6,119 bases of DNA from Pseudomonadota bacterium (GTDB lineage Bacteria > Pseudomonadota > Alphaproteobacteria > Acetobacterales > Acetobacteraceae): the NCBI GenBank assembly GCA_021845835.1, contig JAJZVE010000301.1, forward strand, positions 1-6,119, written 5' to 3'. Of this stretch, positions 1-5,904 are shown one piece after another. The notes beneath the pieces are model-generated. The model worked only from the letters and a program-made list of their open reading frames with translations, was not told the DNA's origin and made no database searches. Made by a program: the position numbers and the translations under genes. The first letter of the stretch is position 1, and every line of letters begins with the position of its first letter.

Positions 1-944
1 GCTCCGCGCTGCGCGAAGTCGAGGCCCTGGAGGGGACGGAGGCGGACGAACTTCTCGCCGCCGCCGCCGCCGCGGAGGTGTCCTCGGAGCATCCTCTGGC
101 GCAGGCGGTGGTCAAGGCGGCGTTCGAGCGCCGTCTTGACCTCCCGGAGGTCGCATCCTTCGATGCGTTGCCAGGCAAGGGGGTCGTCGCGCGGCTGGGC
201 GGCCAACAGACCGGCGAGCTGCTCGTCGGCAACCCACGCTTTCTCGCCGAACACGGCGTTGACTTGGAACCGCTTGCCGGACGAATCACCGCGCTGGAGA
301 GCGCCGGGCGCACGGTGGTCACCGTGGCGCGGAATGGGCATGCCATCGGCCTTCTGGCGTTGGGAGATGAAATCCGCGCCGAGGCGCGGCAGGCTCTGGC
401 GGCACTTCGGAAAACAGGGATCGACCTGATTTTGGTGACGGGCGACAATGAGCGCGCGGCGCGGCGTGTCGCCCACGAACTCGGTATCGGCGACGTGCAC
501 GCGGGGGTGCTGCCGCAGGAGAAGGCCGATATCGTCCAACGGCTCCAGGCGGGCAAAACCCGGGTTGCCATGGTCGGGGACGGCATCAATGACGCACCGG
601 CGTTGATGCAGGCCGATGTGGGGATCGCCATGGGGGGCGGCACCGACATCGCCATCGAATCTGCCGATATCATCATCCTCTCCAACCGGTTGGACGCGCT
701 GCCGGTCGCGCGCGAGATCAGCCGCACCAGCTACCGCAAGATGCTGCAGAACGTTGCGTTGGCCTTTCTGTTCAACGGCATCGGCATCCCGGTCGCGGCA
801 ACAGGGCTGATCTATCCGGTCTGGGCGATGGTCGCGATGGCGGTGAGCGTCACGGCGATTTTCGTCAACTCGCTCTGGGGCCGGCCGCGGCTGTTCTTCG
901 ACGCGGTGCTGAGCGTCGGGCGGGTGGCTGCCATTACCCCTTGA
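1..944 (+). CDS. Heavy-metal-translocating P1B-type ATPase, C-terminal part (5' end outside window)
   Basis: C-terminal portion of an inner-membrane metal-exporting P-type ATPase. The frame is open from base 3, so the gene begins upstream and no start should be called here; the GTG at 78 is internal. Visible in order: an alanine-rich stretch (about 54-74), the P1B N-domain SSEHPLA motif (81-101), the P-domain VTGDN (about 435-449), the hinge GDGINDAP (576-599), then two C-terminal membrane helices ending in a short tail. The CPC metal-site helix and DKTGT lie outside the window. The last two helices differ from Cu(+)-ATPases of the CopA type: FN (771-776) replaces YN, and the MxxSS position reads M-A-V-S-V (837-851). 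Export of copper is therefore plausible from the neighbours, but the metal is unproven and another P1B subclass is possible. Its stop codon (942-944) overlaps the -35 of the promoter for the following copper operon, so it is probably a separate transcription unit. Confidence 0.9.
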   Translation, partial: SALREVEALEGTEADELLAAAAAAEVSSEHPLAQAVVKAAFERRLDLPEVASFDALPGKGVVARLGGQQTGELLVGNPRFLAEHGVDLEPLAGRITALESAGRTVVTVARNGHAIGLLALGDEIRAEARQALAALRKTGIDLILVTGDNERAARRVAHELGIGDVHAGVLPQEKADIVQRLQAGKTRVAMVGDGINDAPALMQADVGIAMGGGTDIAIESADIIILSNRLDALPVAREISRTSYRKMLQNVALAFLFNGIGIPVAATGLIYPVWAMVAMAVSVTAIFVNSLWGRPRLFFDAVLSVGRVAAITP

Positions 945-971
945 CCTTCCAGCGCTGGGAGCCCCCACCTT
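941..971 (+). promoter_or_regulatory. CueR/HmrR-type promoter and operator for the copZ-copA-cueR operon
   Basis: A TTGACC -35 (941-946) is followed by a 19-bp spacer (947-965) and CACCTT (966-971) as a weak -10. This matches the E. coli copA promoter in layout: TTGACC, 19-bp spacer, TAACCT. MerR-family activators need such over-long spacers because they twist the DNA to realign the two elements. A half-site ACCTTCC begins at 944, and the near-palindrome CTTCCAGC/GCTGGGAG (946-961) fills the spacer with one mismatch. Predicted transcription starts near 977-980, shortly before the copZ ribosome site. The -35 overlaps the stop codon of the upstream ATPase. The boxes are read by eye against the remembered E. 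coli sequence; binding is inferred. Confidence 0.65.
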
Positions 972-987
972 CCCAGTATCGGAAGCC
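967..987 (+). promoter_or_regulatory. Second CueR-like box downstream of the first
   Basis: ACCTTCC (967-973), seven bases, then GGAAGCC (981-987). The core CTTCC-N7-GGAAG is a perfect dyad and fits the 7-7-7 CueR box layout better than the upstream one; five of seven right-half bases match GGAAGGT. It has no usable -35, and its -10 position would fall in the copZ ribosome site, so it is not a second promoter of the same kind. It overlaps the predicted -10 and start of the first promoter. It may be a second binding site, perhaps modulating or repressing, or a relic. Function is inferred. Confidence 0.45.
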
Positions 988-998
988 AGGAGAGACCC

Positions 999-1244
999 AT
1001 GAACGCGCCGAACCAAGCCAACCCAGCCAACGAGATCGACCTCGCCATCACCGGCATGACCTGCGACGGCTGCGCCAACGCCCTCACCCGCGCGCTGTCG
1101 CGCGTGGACGGCGTGACGCGCGTCGCGGTCGATTTCGCCACTGGCCGCGCCCACGTCGCCGGCAGCGCCAGCACGGACCGCTTGGTTGCCGCGGTCGAGA
1201 AGGCCGGCTACGGCGCCACACCGGCGTCAGGCGGCGTCCGGTAG
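999..1244 (+). CDS. copZ: CopZ-like copper chaperone (single heavy-metal-associated domain)
   Basis: Small cytoplasmic protein of 81 residues that is essentially one HMA domain with a short polar N-terminal tail. The Cu(+)-binding motif GMTCDGC is at residues 19-25, with Cys22 and Cys25 as ligands, and the C-terminal EKAGYGA segment is typical of the fold's last strand. Family role: carries Cu(+) to the N-terminal domains of CopA and to copper sensors. The ATG at 999 is chosen because AGGAGA (988-993) lies 5 nt upstream and because a start here gives exactly one domain. It is the first gene of the copper operon and lies directly under the CueR-like promoter; copA follows after 10 nt. A 24-bp stretch around its metal motif is identical to part of the second metal-binding domain of CopA. 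Function is firm at family level; the pairing with the adjacent CopA is inferred. Confidence 0.9.
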   Translation: MNAPNQANPANEIDLAITGMTCDGCANALTRALSRVDGVTRVAVDFATGRAHVAGSASTDRLVAAVEKAGYGATPASGGVR

Positions 1245-1254
1245 GAGATCGGCC

Positions 1255-3654
1255 ATGGACACCGCGATCGCGGTCCCGGTCGAGGACGATCGGCAACATC
1301 TGCAGTTGCCGATCGAGGGCATGACCTGCGCCACCTGCGCCGGCCGGGTGGAGAAGGCGCTGAACCGCCTGCCCGGGGTGCAGGCCAGCGTGAACGTCGC
1401 CAGCGAAATCGCCGAGGTGCGCTTCACGCCGGCAACGACCGATCCGGCGCAGCTCGCCGCCGCCGTCGCCGACGCGGGCTATGCGGTCGCGCGCGAGCGG
1501 CGGGAGTTCGCCATCACCGGCATGACCTGCGCGACCTGCGCGGGAAGGGTGGAAAAATCCCTGTCGGCGGTCCCCGGCGTGCTGGCGGCCGAGGTGAACC
1601 TGGCGACCGAAAAGGCCATGGTCGAGGGCTTCGGCCTGCGTCCGGCCGCCCTGATCGGGGCGGTGCGGGACGCCGGCTACGACGCCGCGCTGCTGACCGG
1701 GGAGGCCGAAGCCGACCGCGCGCGGGAGGCGGCGGACGCGCGCCGGGCGCGGGGCGACCTGTTGCGGGTCGGCGCGGCCGCAATGCTGACCGCGCCGCTG
1801 CTGCTGCCGATGGTCGGTCTGCCGCTCTCGCCCTGGATCGGGCTGGCGCTGGCAACCCCGGTGCAGCTGGTGATCGGCGCCAGGTTCTACGTCGCGGCGT
1901 GGAAGGCGCTGCGGGTCGGGACCGGGAACATGGACCTGCTGGTCGCGCTCGGTACGTCCGCCGCGTATTTCTACAGCCTGTTCCTGCTGGCCTCCGGCAT
2001 CGGCGGACACACCTATTTCGAGGCCTCGGCGGTCGTCATCACCCTGATCCTGCTCGGCCGCTGGCTGGAAGCGCGCGCCAAGCGTGCCACCGGCGCGGCG
2101 ATCCGCGCGCTCGCCGCGCTGCGCCCCGAACTTGCACAGGTCGAGCGTGACGGGGCGGAGATCGCGCTGCCGATCGCCGCGGTCTCGCTGGGCGATATCG
2201 TCGTGGTCCGTCCCGGCGAGCGCCTGCCCACCGACGGGCGCGTCCTGTCCGGGACCAGCGAGGTGGACGAAAGCATGCTGACCGGCGAAAGCTTGCCGGT
2301 GGCGAAGCAGCCGGGTGAGGCCGTGGTCGGCGGGGCCATCAACGGCAGCGGGCTGCTGCGGATCGAGACCACGGCGGTCGGCGAGCAGGCCACGCTCGCG
2401 CGCATCATCGCCCTGGTGGAGAGCGCGCAGACGAAGAAGGCGCCGGTGCAGCGGCTGGTGGACCAGGTGGCCGCGGTGTTCGTGCCGGTGGTGCTGGGCT
2501 GCGCTTTGGTTGCGTTCCTCGGCTGGTATCTGCTCGCCGGCAGCTTCACCGCGGGGCTGATCGCGGCGGTGGCGGTGCTGGTGATCGCCTGCCCGTGCTC
2601 GCTGGGCCTGGCGACGCCGACCGCGCTGATGGTGGGCACCGGGGCGGCGGCGCGGGCCGGCATCCTGATCCGCGACGCGGGGGCGCTGGAACGCGTGCAC
2701 CTTCTGGATACGGTGGTGCTGGACAAGACCGGGACCGTCACCGAGGGCCGTCCGGCGGTGACGGAGATCGTCTCCCCGACCCTGCCCGAGCGGGAGCTTC
2801 TGGCCCTGGCGGCGGCGGCGCAGACCGGCAGCGAGCATCCGCTGGCGTGCGCCGTGCGGGCCGCGGCTGAGGGGCTGGCCCTGCCGCAGCTGGACGATTT
2901 CCAGAGCCAGCCCGGCCGCGGCCTGACCGCGCGTGTCGGCTTGCGGCGGATCGTCATCGGCAACCGCGCGCTGCTGGCCGAGCAGGGCATTCCGGCCACC
3001 CTGGAGGCCGAGGCGCTGGCGCTGGAGGAACGGGGCCGCACCGTGATGTGGGTGGGCGCGCTAGACCCGGCGCCGCAGCTCCTGGGCCTGATCGCGGCGA
3101 TGGACCGGGTGCGGCCGTCCGCCGCCGCCGCGGTGCGCCGGTTGCAGGCGGCGGGGATCGAGACGGTGCTGCTGACCGGGGACAACGCGCGCACCGCGCA
3201 GGCGGTGGCAAGCGAACTCGGGATCGCCCGCGTGCTGGCCGAGGTGCTGCCGGCCGGCAAGGCCGCCGAGATCGAACGGTTGCAGAAGCAAGGCCGGCGG
3301 GTGGCGATGGTGGGCGACGGGGTGAACGACGCGCCGGCGCTGGCGCAGGCCGACGTGGGCATCGCCATGGGCAGCGGCGCAGACGTGGCGATGGCGGCGG
3401 CCGGCATCACCTTGATGCGCCCCGACCCGCTGCTGATCGCCGATGCGATCGCGATCAGCCGCGCCACCTACGCGAAGATCCGCCAGAACCTGTTCTGGGC
3501 CTTCTTCTACAACGTGATCGGGATTCCGCTGGCCGGTCTCGGGCTGCTCAACCCGATGATCGCGGGCGCGGCGATGGCGTTTTCCTCCGTGACGGTGGTG
3601 TCCAACGCGCTGCTGTTGCGGCGCTGGCGGCCGGCGGCGGGAGGGGCGGCATGA
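1255..3654 (+). CDS. copA: Cu(+)-exporting P1B-1 ATPase CopA
   Basis: ATP-driven export of Cu(+) from the cytoplasm across the inner membrane. 799 residues, normal for the family, and apparently intact. Two N-terminal HMA domains carry GMTCATC at residues 22-28 and 89-95. Four membrane helices follow (about 170-275), then the actuator-domain TGE (343-345), two more helices including the CPC metal site (446-448), the phosphorylated Asp490 in DKTGT, the SEHP motif (His528), the hinge GDGVND (687-692) and the last two helices. The latter show YN (752-753) and M774-x-x-S777-S778, the signature of Cu(+)/Ag(+) transporters. The ATG at 1255 is preferred over in-frame codons further upstream, which would lie inside copZ; TAGGAG (1242-1247) overlaps the copZ stop and serves as its ribosome site. 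Its own stop overlaps the regulator's start, indicating coupled translation. Expected to be induced by copper through the promoter before copZ. Confidence 0.97.
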   Translation: MDTAIAVPVEDDRQHLQLPIEGMTCATCAGRVEKALNRLPGVQASVNVASEIAEVRFTPATTDPAQLAAAVADAGYAVARERREFAITGMTCATCAGRVEKSLSAVPGVLAAEVNLATEKAMVEGFGLRPAALIGAVRDAGYDAALLTGEAEADRAREAADARRARGDLLRVGAAAMLTAPLLLPMVGLPLSPWIGLALATPVQLVIGARFYVAAWKALRVGTGNMDLLVALGTSAAYFYSLFLLASGIGGHTYFEASAVVITLILLGRWLEARAKRATGAAIRALAALRPELAQVERDGAEIALPIAAVSLGDIVVVRPGERLPTDGRVLSGTSEVDESMLTGESLPVAKQPGEAVVGGAINGSGLLRIETTAVGEQATLARIIALVESAQTKKAPVQRLVDQVAAVFVPVVLGCALVAFLGWYLLAGSFTAGLIAAVAVLVIACPCSLGLATPTALMVGTGAAARAGILIRDAGALERVHLLDTVVLDKTGTVTEGRPAVTEIVSPTLPERELLALAAAAQTGSEHPLACAVRAAAEGLALPQLDDFQSQPGRGLTARVGLRRIVIGNRALLAEQGIPATLEAEALALEERGRTVMWVGALDPAPQLLGLIAAMDRVRPSAAAAVRRLQAAGIETVLLTGDNARTAQAVASELGIARVLAEVLPAGKAAEIERLQKQGRRVAMVGDGVNDAPALAQADVGIAMGSGADVAMAAAGITLMRPDPLLIADAIAISRATYAKIRQNLFWAFFYNVIGIPLAGLGLLNPMIAGAAMAFSSVTVVSNALLLRRWRPAAGGAA

Positions 3655-4121
3655 GCGCCGCCATCGCCATCGGCACGGCGGCGGCGCAATCGGGCGTGCC
3701 GGCCAAGACCATCCGCTACTATGAGCAGATCGGCCTGCTCGGGCCGCCGGCGCGGGGGGAGAACCAGTATCGCGCCTACGGGGCGGAGGACGTGGCGATG
3801 CTGCGCTTCCTCGGCCGGGCGCGGCGGCTGGGGTTCTCGATTGCGGATCTGCGCGGCCTGGTGGCGCTGTATCGCGACCGCGACCGCACCAGCCGCGACG
3901 TGAAGGCGCTGGCCTCGCAGCATCTGGCGCGAATCGATCGCAAGATCGCCGAGCTGCAATCGTTGCGCAAGGCGCTGGCGGGGCTGATCCGCGACTGCCG
4001 TGGCGATCACCGGCCCGACTGCCCGATCATCGACGAACTCAGCGGGGCGGACTCGCCGGCGGCGAGGTCGACAGAGATGCGTGGTCCACATGCCGATTTG
4101 TTCAAAACCGAATCCTATTAG
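3651..4121 (+). CDS. cueR: MerR-family Cu(+)-responsive transcriptional activator (CueR/HmrR type)
   Basis: 156-residue cytoplasmic regulator that activates copper-export genes when it binds Cu(+). The N-terminus has the MerR winged helix (about residues 6-75, including [12 protein letters not shown]), followed by a dimerisation helix (about 79-114) and a C-terminal metal loop with Cys116 and Cys124 in C-x7-C followed by PII, the spacing and context of CueR's Cys112/Cys120. Ser81 aligns with CueR Ser77, the position that favours monovalent ions; divalent sensors have Cys there. The tail after residue 131 lacks the CCHH cluster of E. coli CueR. The ATG at 3651 overlaps the copA TGA as ATGA, with GAGGGG (3641-3646) as ribosome site inside copA. 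Likely binds the boxes at 941-987 and so controls its own synthesis. HmrR is the usual name for the alphaproteobacterial version. Confidence 0.93.
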   Translation: MSAAIAIGTAAAQSGVPAKTIRYYEQIGLLGPPARGENQYRAYGAEDVAMLRFLGRARRLGFSIADLRGLVALYRDRDRTSRDVKALASQHLARIDRKIAELQSLRKALAGLIRDCRGDHRPDCPIIDELSGADSPAARSTEMRGPHADLFKTESY

Positions 4122-4142
4122 ACCCCCTACGAGGCTGACGTG

Positions 4143-4382
4143 ATGTCGCAGTCCCTATGCCGTCGCATCTGGATTCATTCGATTTCTGATGGCGTGCCGC
4201 GGCGCTCGCTCCTCGCGGCTGCTGTGGTCGGTACGATCCTCAACCTGATCAACCAGGACGACGCGTTGGTAGGCTCGGCGCCGTTGAATGTGTCCAAGAT
4301 GATCCTGACGTTCATCGTTCCCTATTTCGTCAGCACCGATGGGCCTGTCTGTTACTGTCTTACTAATCCGGCATACAAATAG
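4143..4382 (+). CDS. nrtS: NrtS-like small membrane protein (putative nitrate/nitrite transporter), possibly altered C-terminus
   Basis: 79-residue protein with two predicted membrane helices (about residues 22-37 and 50-65). The segments GTILNLINQ (30-38) and VPYFVST (59-65) resemble the conserved core of NrtS, a family of very small bispecific nitrate/nitrite transporters known from cyanobacteria and also found in proteobacteria. Recognition is from memory of the family pattern and was not searched. The ATG at 4143 has GAGG (4131-4134) 8 nt upstream; a GTG at 4140 is an alternative. It starts 21 nt after the regulator's stop and could be co-transcribed with the copper genes, though base composition is clearly less GC-rich than in copA, suggesting a different origin. 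After residue 65 the sequence (DGPVCYCLTNPAYK) does not look like the family and may be encoded by the left edge of the IS630-type remnant. Confidence 0.6.
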   Translation: MSQSLCRRIWIHSISDGVPRRSLLAAAVVGTILNLINQDDALVGSAPLNVSKMILTFIVPYFVSTDGPVCYCLTNPAYK

Positions 4383-4418
4383 GTAGCAATTTGCCTCGAC
4401 CCGCGCTATCCTGCGAGC

Positions 4419-4670
4419 ATGCCGAACGATCGCGATTTCCGTAAACTCTCCCCATCGACCCAGGCCGAACTGCGCCGTGTCGCGGTGAACATGGTGCTCT
4501 CGGGCAAGAGCCGGATCGAGGTTGCCGAAGCCGTTGGGGTCAATCGCCGCTTCGTTGGCGCGTGGGTGCGCGCCTTCGAGGTATCGGGGGAAGCCGCCCT
4601 TGCCGGGGGCCGGCGCGGGCCGCCGTCCGGGTGAGCAGAAGGCGCTCACGCCCCGCCAGGAAGCCCTGGG
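4419..4670 (+). pseudogene. IS630-type transposase, N-terminal remnant (frameshifted, interrupted)
   Basis: The N-terminal helix-turn-helix part of an IS630-family transposase. The reading frame from ATG 4419 gives 71 residues including RIEVAEAVGVNRRFVGAWVRAFE (about residues 29-51 in part), a typical IS630 DNA-binding segment, then AALAGGRRG. It stops at TGA 4632-4634. Shifting frame by one base at about 4620 continues the expected RRPGEQKALTPRQEAL (4621-4668), so one extra base, probably in the GGGCCG run, broke the gene. The shifted frame is then cut by the ISAs1 element at 4670. Joining across that element gives only a few codons to a stop (LGGNP), not the catalytic domain, so the gene was already truncated. 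No DDE residues remain. A programmed frameshift is possible in IS630 relatives but unlikely here because the catalytic part is missing. Confidence 0.75.
4661..4670 (+). repeat. Target-site duplication of the ISAs1-family element, left copy
   Basis: AAGCCCTGGG, immediately outside the left inverted repeat. Identical in all ten bases to 5895-5904 on the other side. ISAs1-family elements are known to make duplications of roughly 8-10 bp. Confidence 0.9.
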
Positions 4671-4687
4671 CAGGGGAATCGCATTTG
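4671..4687 (+). repeat. Left terminal inverted repeat of the ISAs1-family element
   Basis: CAGGGGAATCGCATTTG. Matches the reverse complement of 5878-5894 at 15 of 17 bases; the two mismatches are adjacent (GA against CT at bases 6-7). Confidence 0.88.
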
Positions 4688-4761
4688 AAAAAAGCGGGTA
4701 GCGCGGAAGGCTGAGAGGGATTCTTTAGGGGGCTCGATTGGTTTCGAGGGGGCCCCGAAGG

Positions 4762-5889
4762 ATGTCGTGGTTTGAGGATGCGTTTTCTGCGCTGCCGGAT
4801 CCGCGTACTGGCAATGCCAAGCGGTACGATCTTCTGGAGATTTTGACGATTGCGCTGACGGCAACGATCTGCGGAGCGGAGAGCTGCTCGGATTTTGCCG
4901 ACTTTGCGGTTGACCGGGAGGACCTGTTCCGCGAGTTTCTCCGGTTGGAGAACGGGGTTCCGAGCCACGACACCTTCTCGCGCGTCTTCCGGCTGCTGGA
5001 TCCGGCGGCGTTTGCCAGGTGCTTTGGCCTTTTCGTCGACGGTTTGGGGTCTGCCGGCGAGGGGGTAATCGCGATTGATGGCAAGACGCTGCGGCGTTCG
5101 TTCGACGATGCGGCCCGCGCCAACCCGCTGGCGGTGGTGACGGCGTTCGCGTCGGCCACGCGTCTGGTCGTCGGCCAGCAGAGCTTTCGGATCGCGGAGG
5201 GAGACAGCGAGATCCTGGCGGCTCGCGCTCTTCTGGAATGCCTGGATCTGGCGGGGCATCTGGTTACCGCCGACGCCATTCATTGCCAGGTCGAGACTGC
5301 CCGGACGATCCGTGCGCGCGGCGGTGATTACCTGCTGCGGCTGAAGGGAAATCACCCCGCATTGCAGGGGATGGTCGAAGAGTACTTCGCCGACCCACAG
5401 ATCCGCGCAGGCCTGGCGACCGCCGAGACGACCGATGGCGAGCATGGCCGGATCGAAATCCGCCGAGCATGGGTCAGCCATGAGCTGGCGTGGCTGCGCG
5501 GCCCAAAATCAGCCTGCTGCGAGCCTGTCCTGCTGCCCGACATGGATTGCCTCGGCATGATCGAGACCACTGTCGAGCACCGCGGCAAGACCACCGTCAC
5601 CCACCATTATCATCTCTCGTCGCGCCGGCTCTCGCCGCAGGCCTACCTGGAGGCCGCCCGCGCCCACTGGTCGGTGGAGAATGGCTTGCACTGGGTGCTC
5701 GATGTCGTCTTCGACAAGGATAGAGCCAGAAACCGCAAGGATCATGGCCCGGAGAACTTGACTACCCTGCGCAAGCTCGCCCTCAACATCCTGAACCGCG
5801 CTCGCCCGAAAATCTCTACTCGCCGCAAACGAAAGCGCGCCGGATGGTCCAACGACTTCGCACGATCCATCATCGGCCAAATGCGATAG
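4762..5889 (+). CDS. ISAs1-family DDE transposase
   Basis: Cut-and-paste transposase of the surrounding insertion sequence. 375 residues from the ATG at 4762, about the family's usual size. The N-terminus holds the associated domain with ALPDPR (about residues 9-14) and SHDTFSRVF; the catalytic triad is read as Asp106 (AIDGKTLR), Asp171 (VTADAIHC) and Glu306 (WSVENGLHW). The basic C-terminus (RRKRKR) ends inside the right inverted repeat. The start is uncertain: TTG at 4738 adds eight residues and has a good AGGGGG (4727-4732) five bases upstream, while the ATG at 4762 has AAGG almost touching it but gives the usual N-terminus. No internal stop or frameshift is seen, so the element may be active. 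Confidence 0.95.
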   Translation: MSWFEDAFSALPDPRTGNAKRYDLLEILTIALTATICGAESCSDFADFAVDREDLFREFLRLENGVPSHDTFSRVFRLLDPAAFARCFGLFVDGLGSAGEGVIAIDGKTLRRSFDDAARANPLAVVTAFASATRLVVGQQSFRIAEGDSEILAARALLECLDLAGHLVTADAIHCQVETARTIRARGGDYLLRLKGNHPALQGMVEEYFADPQIRAGLATAETTDGEHGRIEIRRAWVSHELAWLRGPKSACCEPVLLPDMDCLGMIETTVEHRGKTTVTHHYHLSSRRLSPQAYLEAARAHWSVENGLHWVLDVVFDKDRARNRKDHGPENLTTLRKLALNILNRARPKISTRRKRKRAGWSNDFARSIIGQMR

Positions 5890-5894
5890 CCCTG
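5878..5894 (-). repeat. Right terminal inverted repeat of the ISAs1-family element
   Basis: On the + strand it reads CAAATGCGATAGCCCTG; its reverse complement pairs with 4671-4687 at 15 of 17 positions. It overlaps the last codons and stop (TAG, 5887-5889) of the transposase. Confidence 0.88.
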
Positions 5895-5904
5895 AAGCCC
5901 TGGG
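5895..5904 (+). repeat. Target-site duplication of the ISAs1-family element, right copy
   Basis: AAGCCCTGGG, immediately after the right inverted repeat and identical to 4661-4670. Confidence 0.9.

Larger units (their letters stand above)
4671..5894 (+). mobile_element. Complete ISAs1-family insertion sequence (1224 bp)
   Basis: An intact element bounded by imperfect terminal inverted repeats (4671-4687 and 5878-5894) and flanked by perfect 10-bp direct repeats. It carries one gene, an ISAs1-type DDE transposase whose last codons lie within the right repeat. The intact gene, matching ends and undecayed duplication indicate a recent insertion. It sits inside the IS630-type remnant, so it is the younger of the two. 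The assignment rests on the transposase family, the size and the duplication length; the exact named element was not identified. Confidence 0.9.

Noticed and set aside
78..80. GTG as a start for the first ATPase
   Set aside because: It lies just before the SEHPLA motif in the middle of the N-domain; the frame is open to the window edge, so the gene begins upstream.
946..961. CTTCCAGCGCTGGGAG dyad as an intrinsic terminator of the first ATPase
   Set aside because: It has no following T-run and sits precisely in the promoter spacer, so operator function fits better.
1186..1254. Upstream in-frame starts for copA inside copZ
   Set aside because: They would add a basic, domain-free extension translated from copZ in another frame; ATG 1255 has a proper ribosome site and leads into the first HMA domain.
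1084..2838. 584-codon open frame on the - strand opposite copA
   Set aside because: Composition is Arg/Gly/His/Gln-rich with no domain pattern; it is the antisense shadow of a well-supported copA in GC-rich DNA.
2013..3467. 484-codon open frame on the - strand opposite copA
   Set aside because: Ser/Ala/Arg/Thr-rich antisense shadow without recognisable motifs, overlapping conserved copA motifs on the + strand.
4540..5481. 313-codon - strand frame across the insertion junction
   Set aside because: It spans the IS630 remnant, the target duplication and the ISAs1 transposase, so it cannot be an ancestral gene; it is a shadow.
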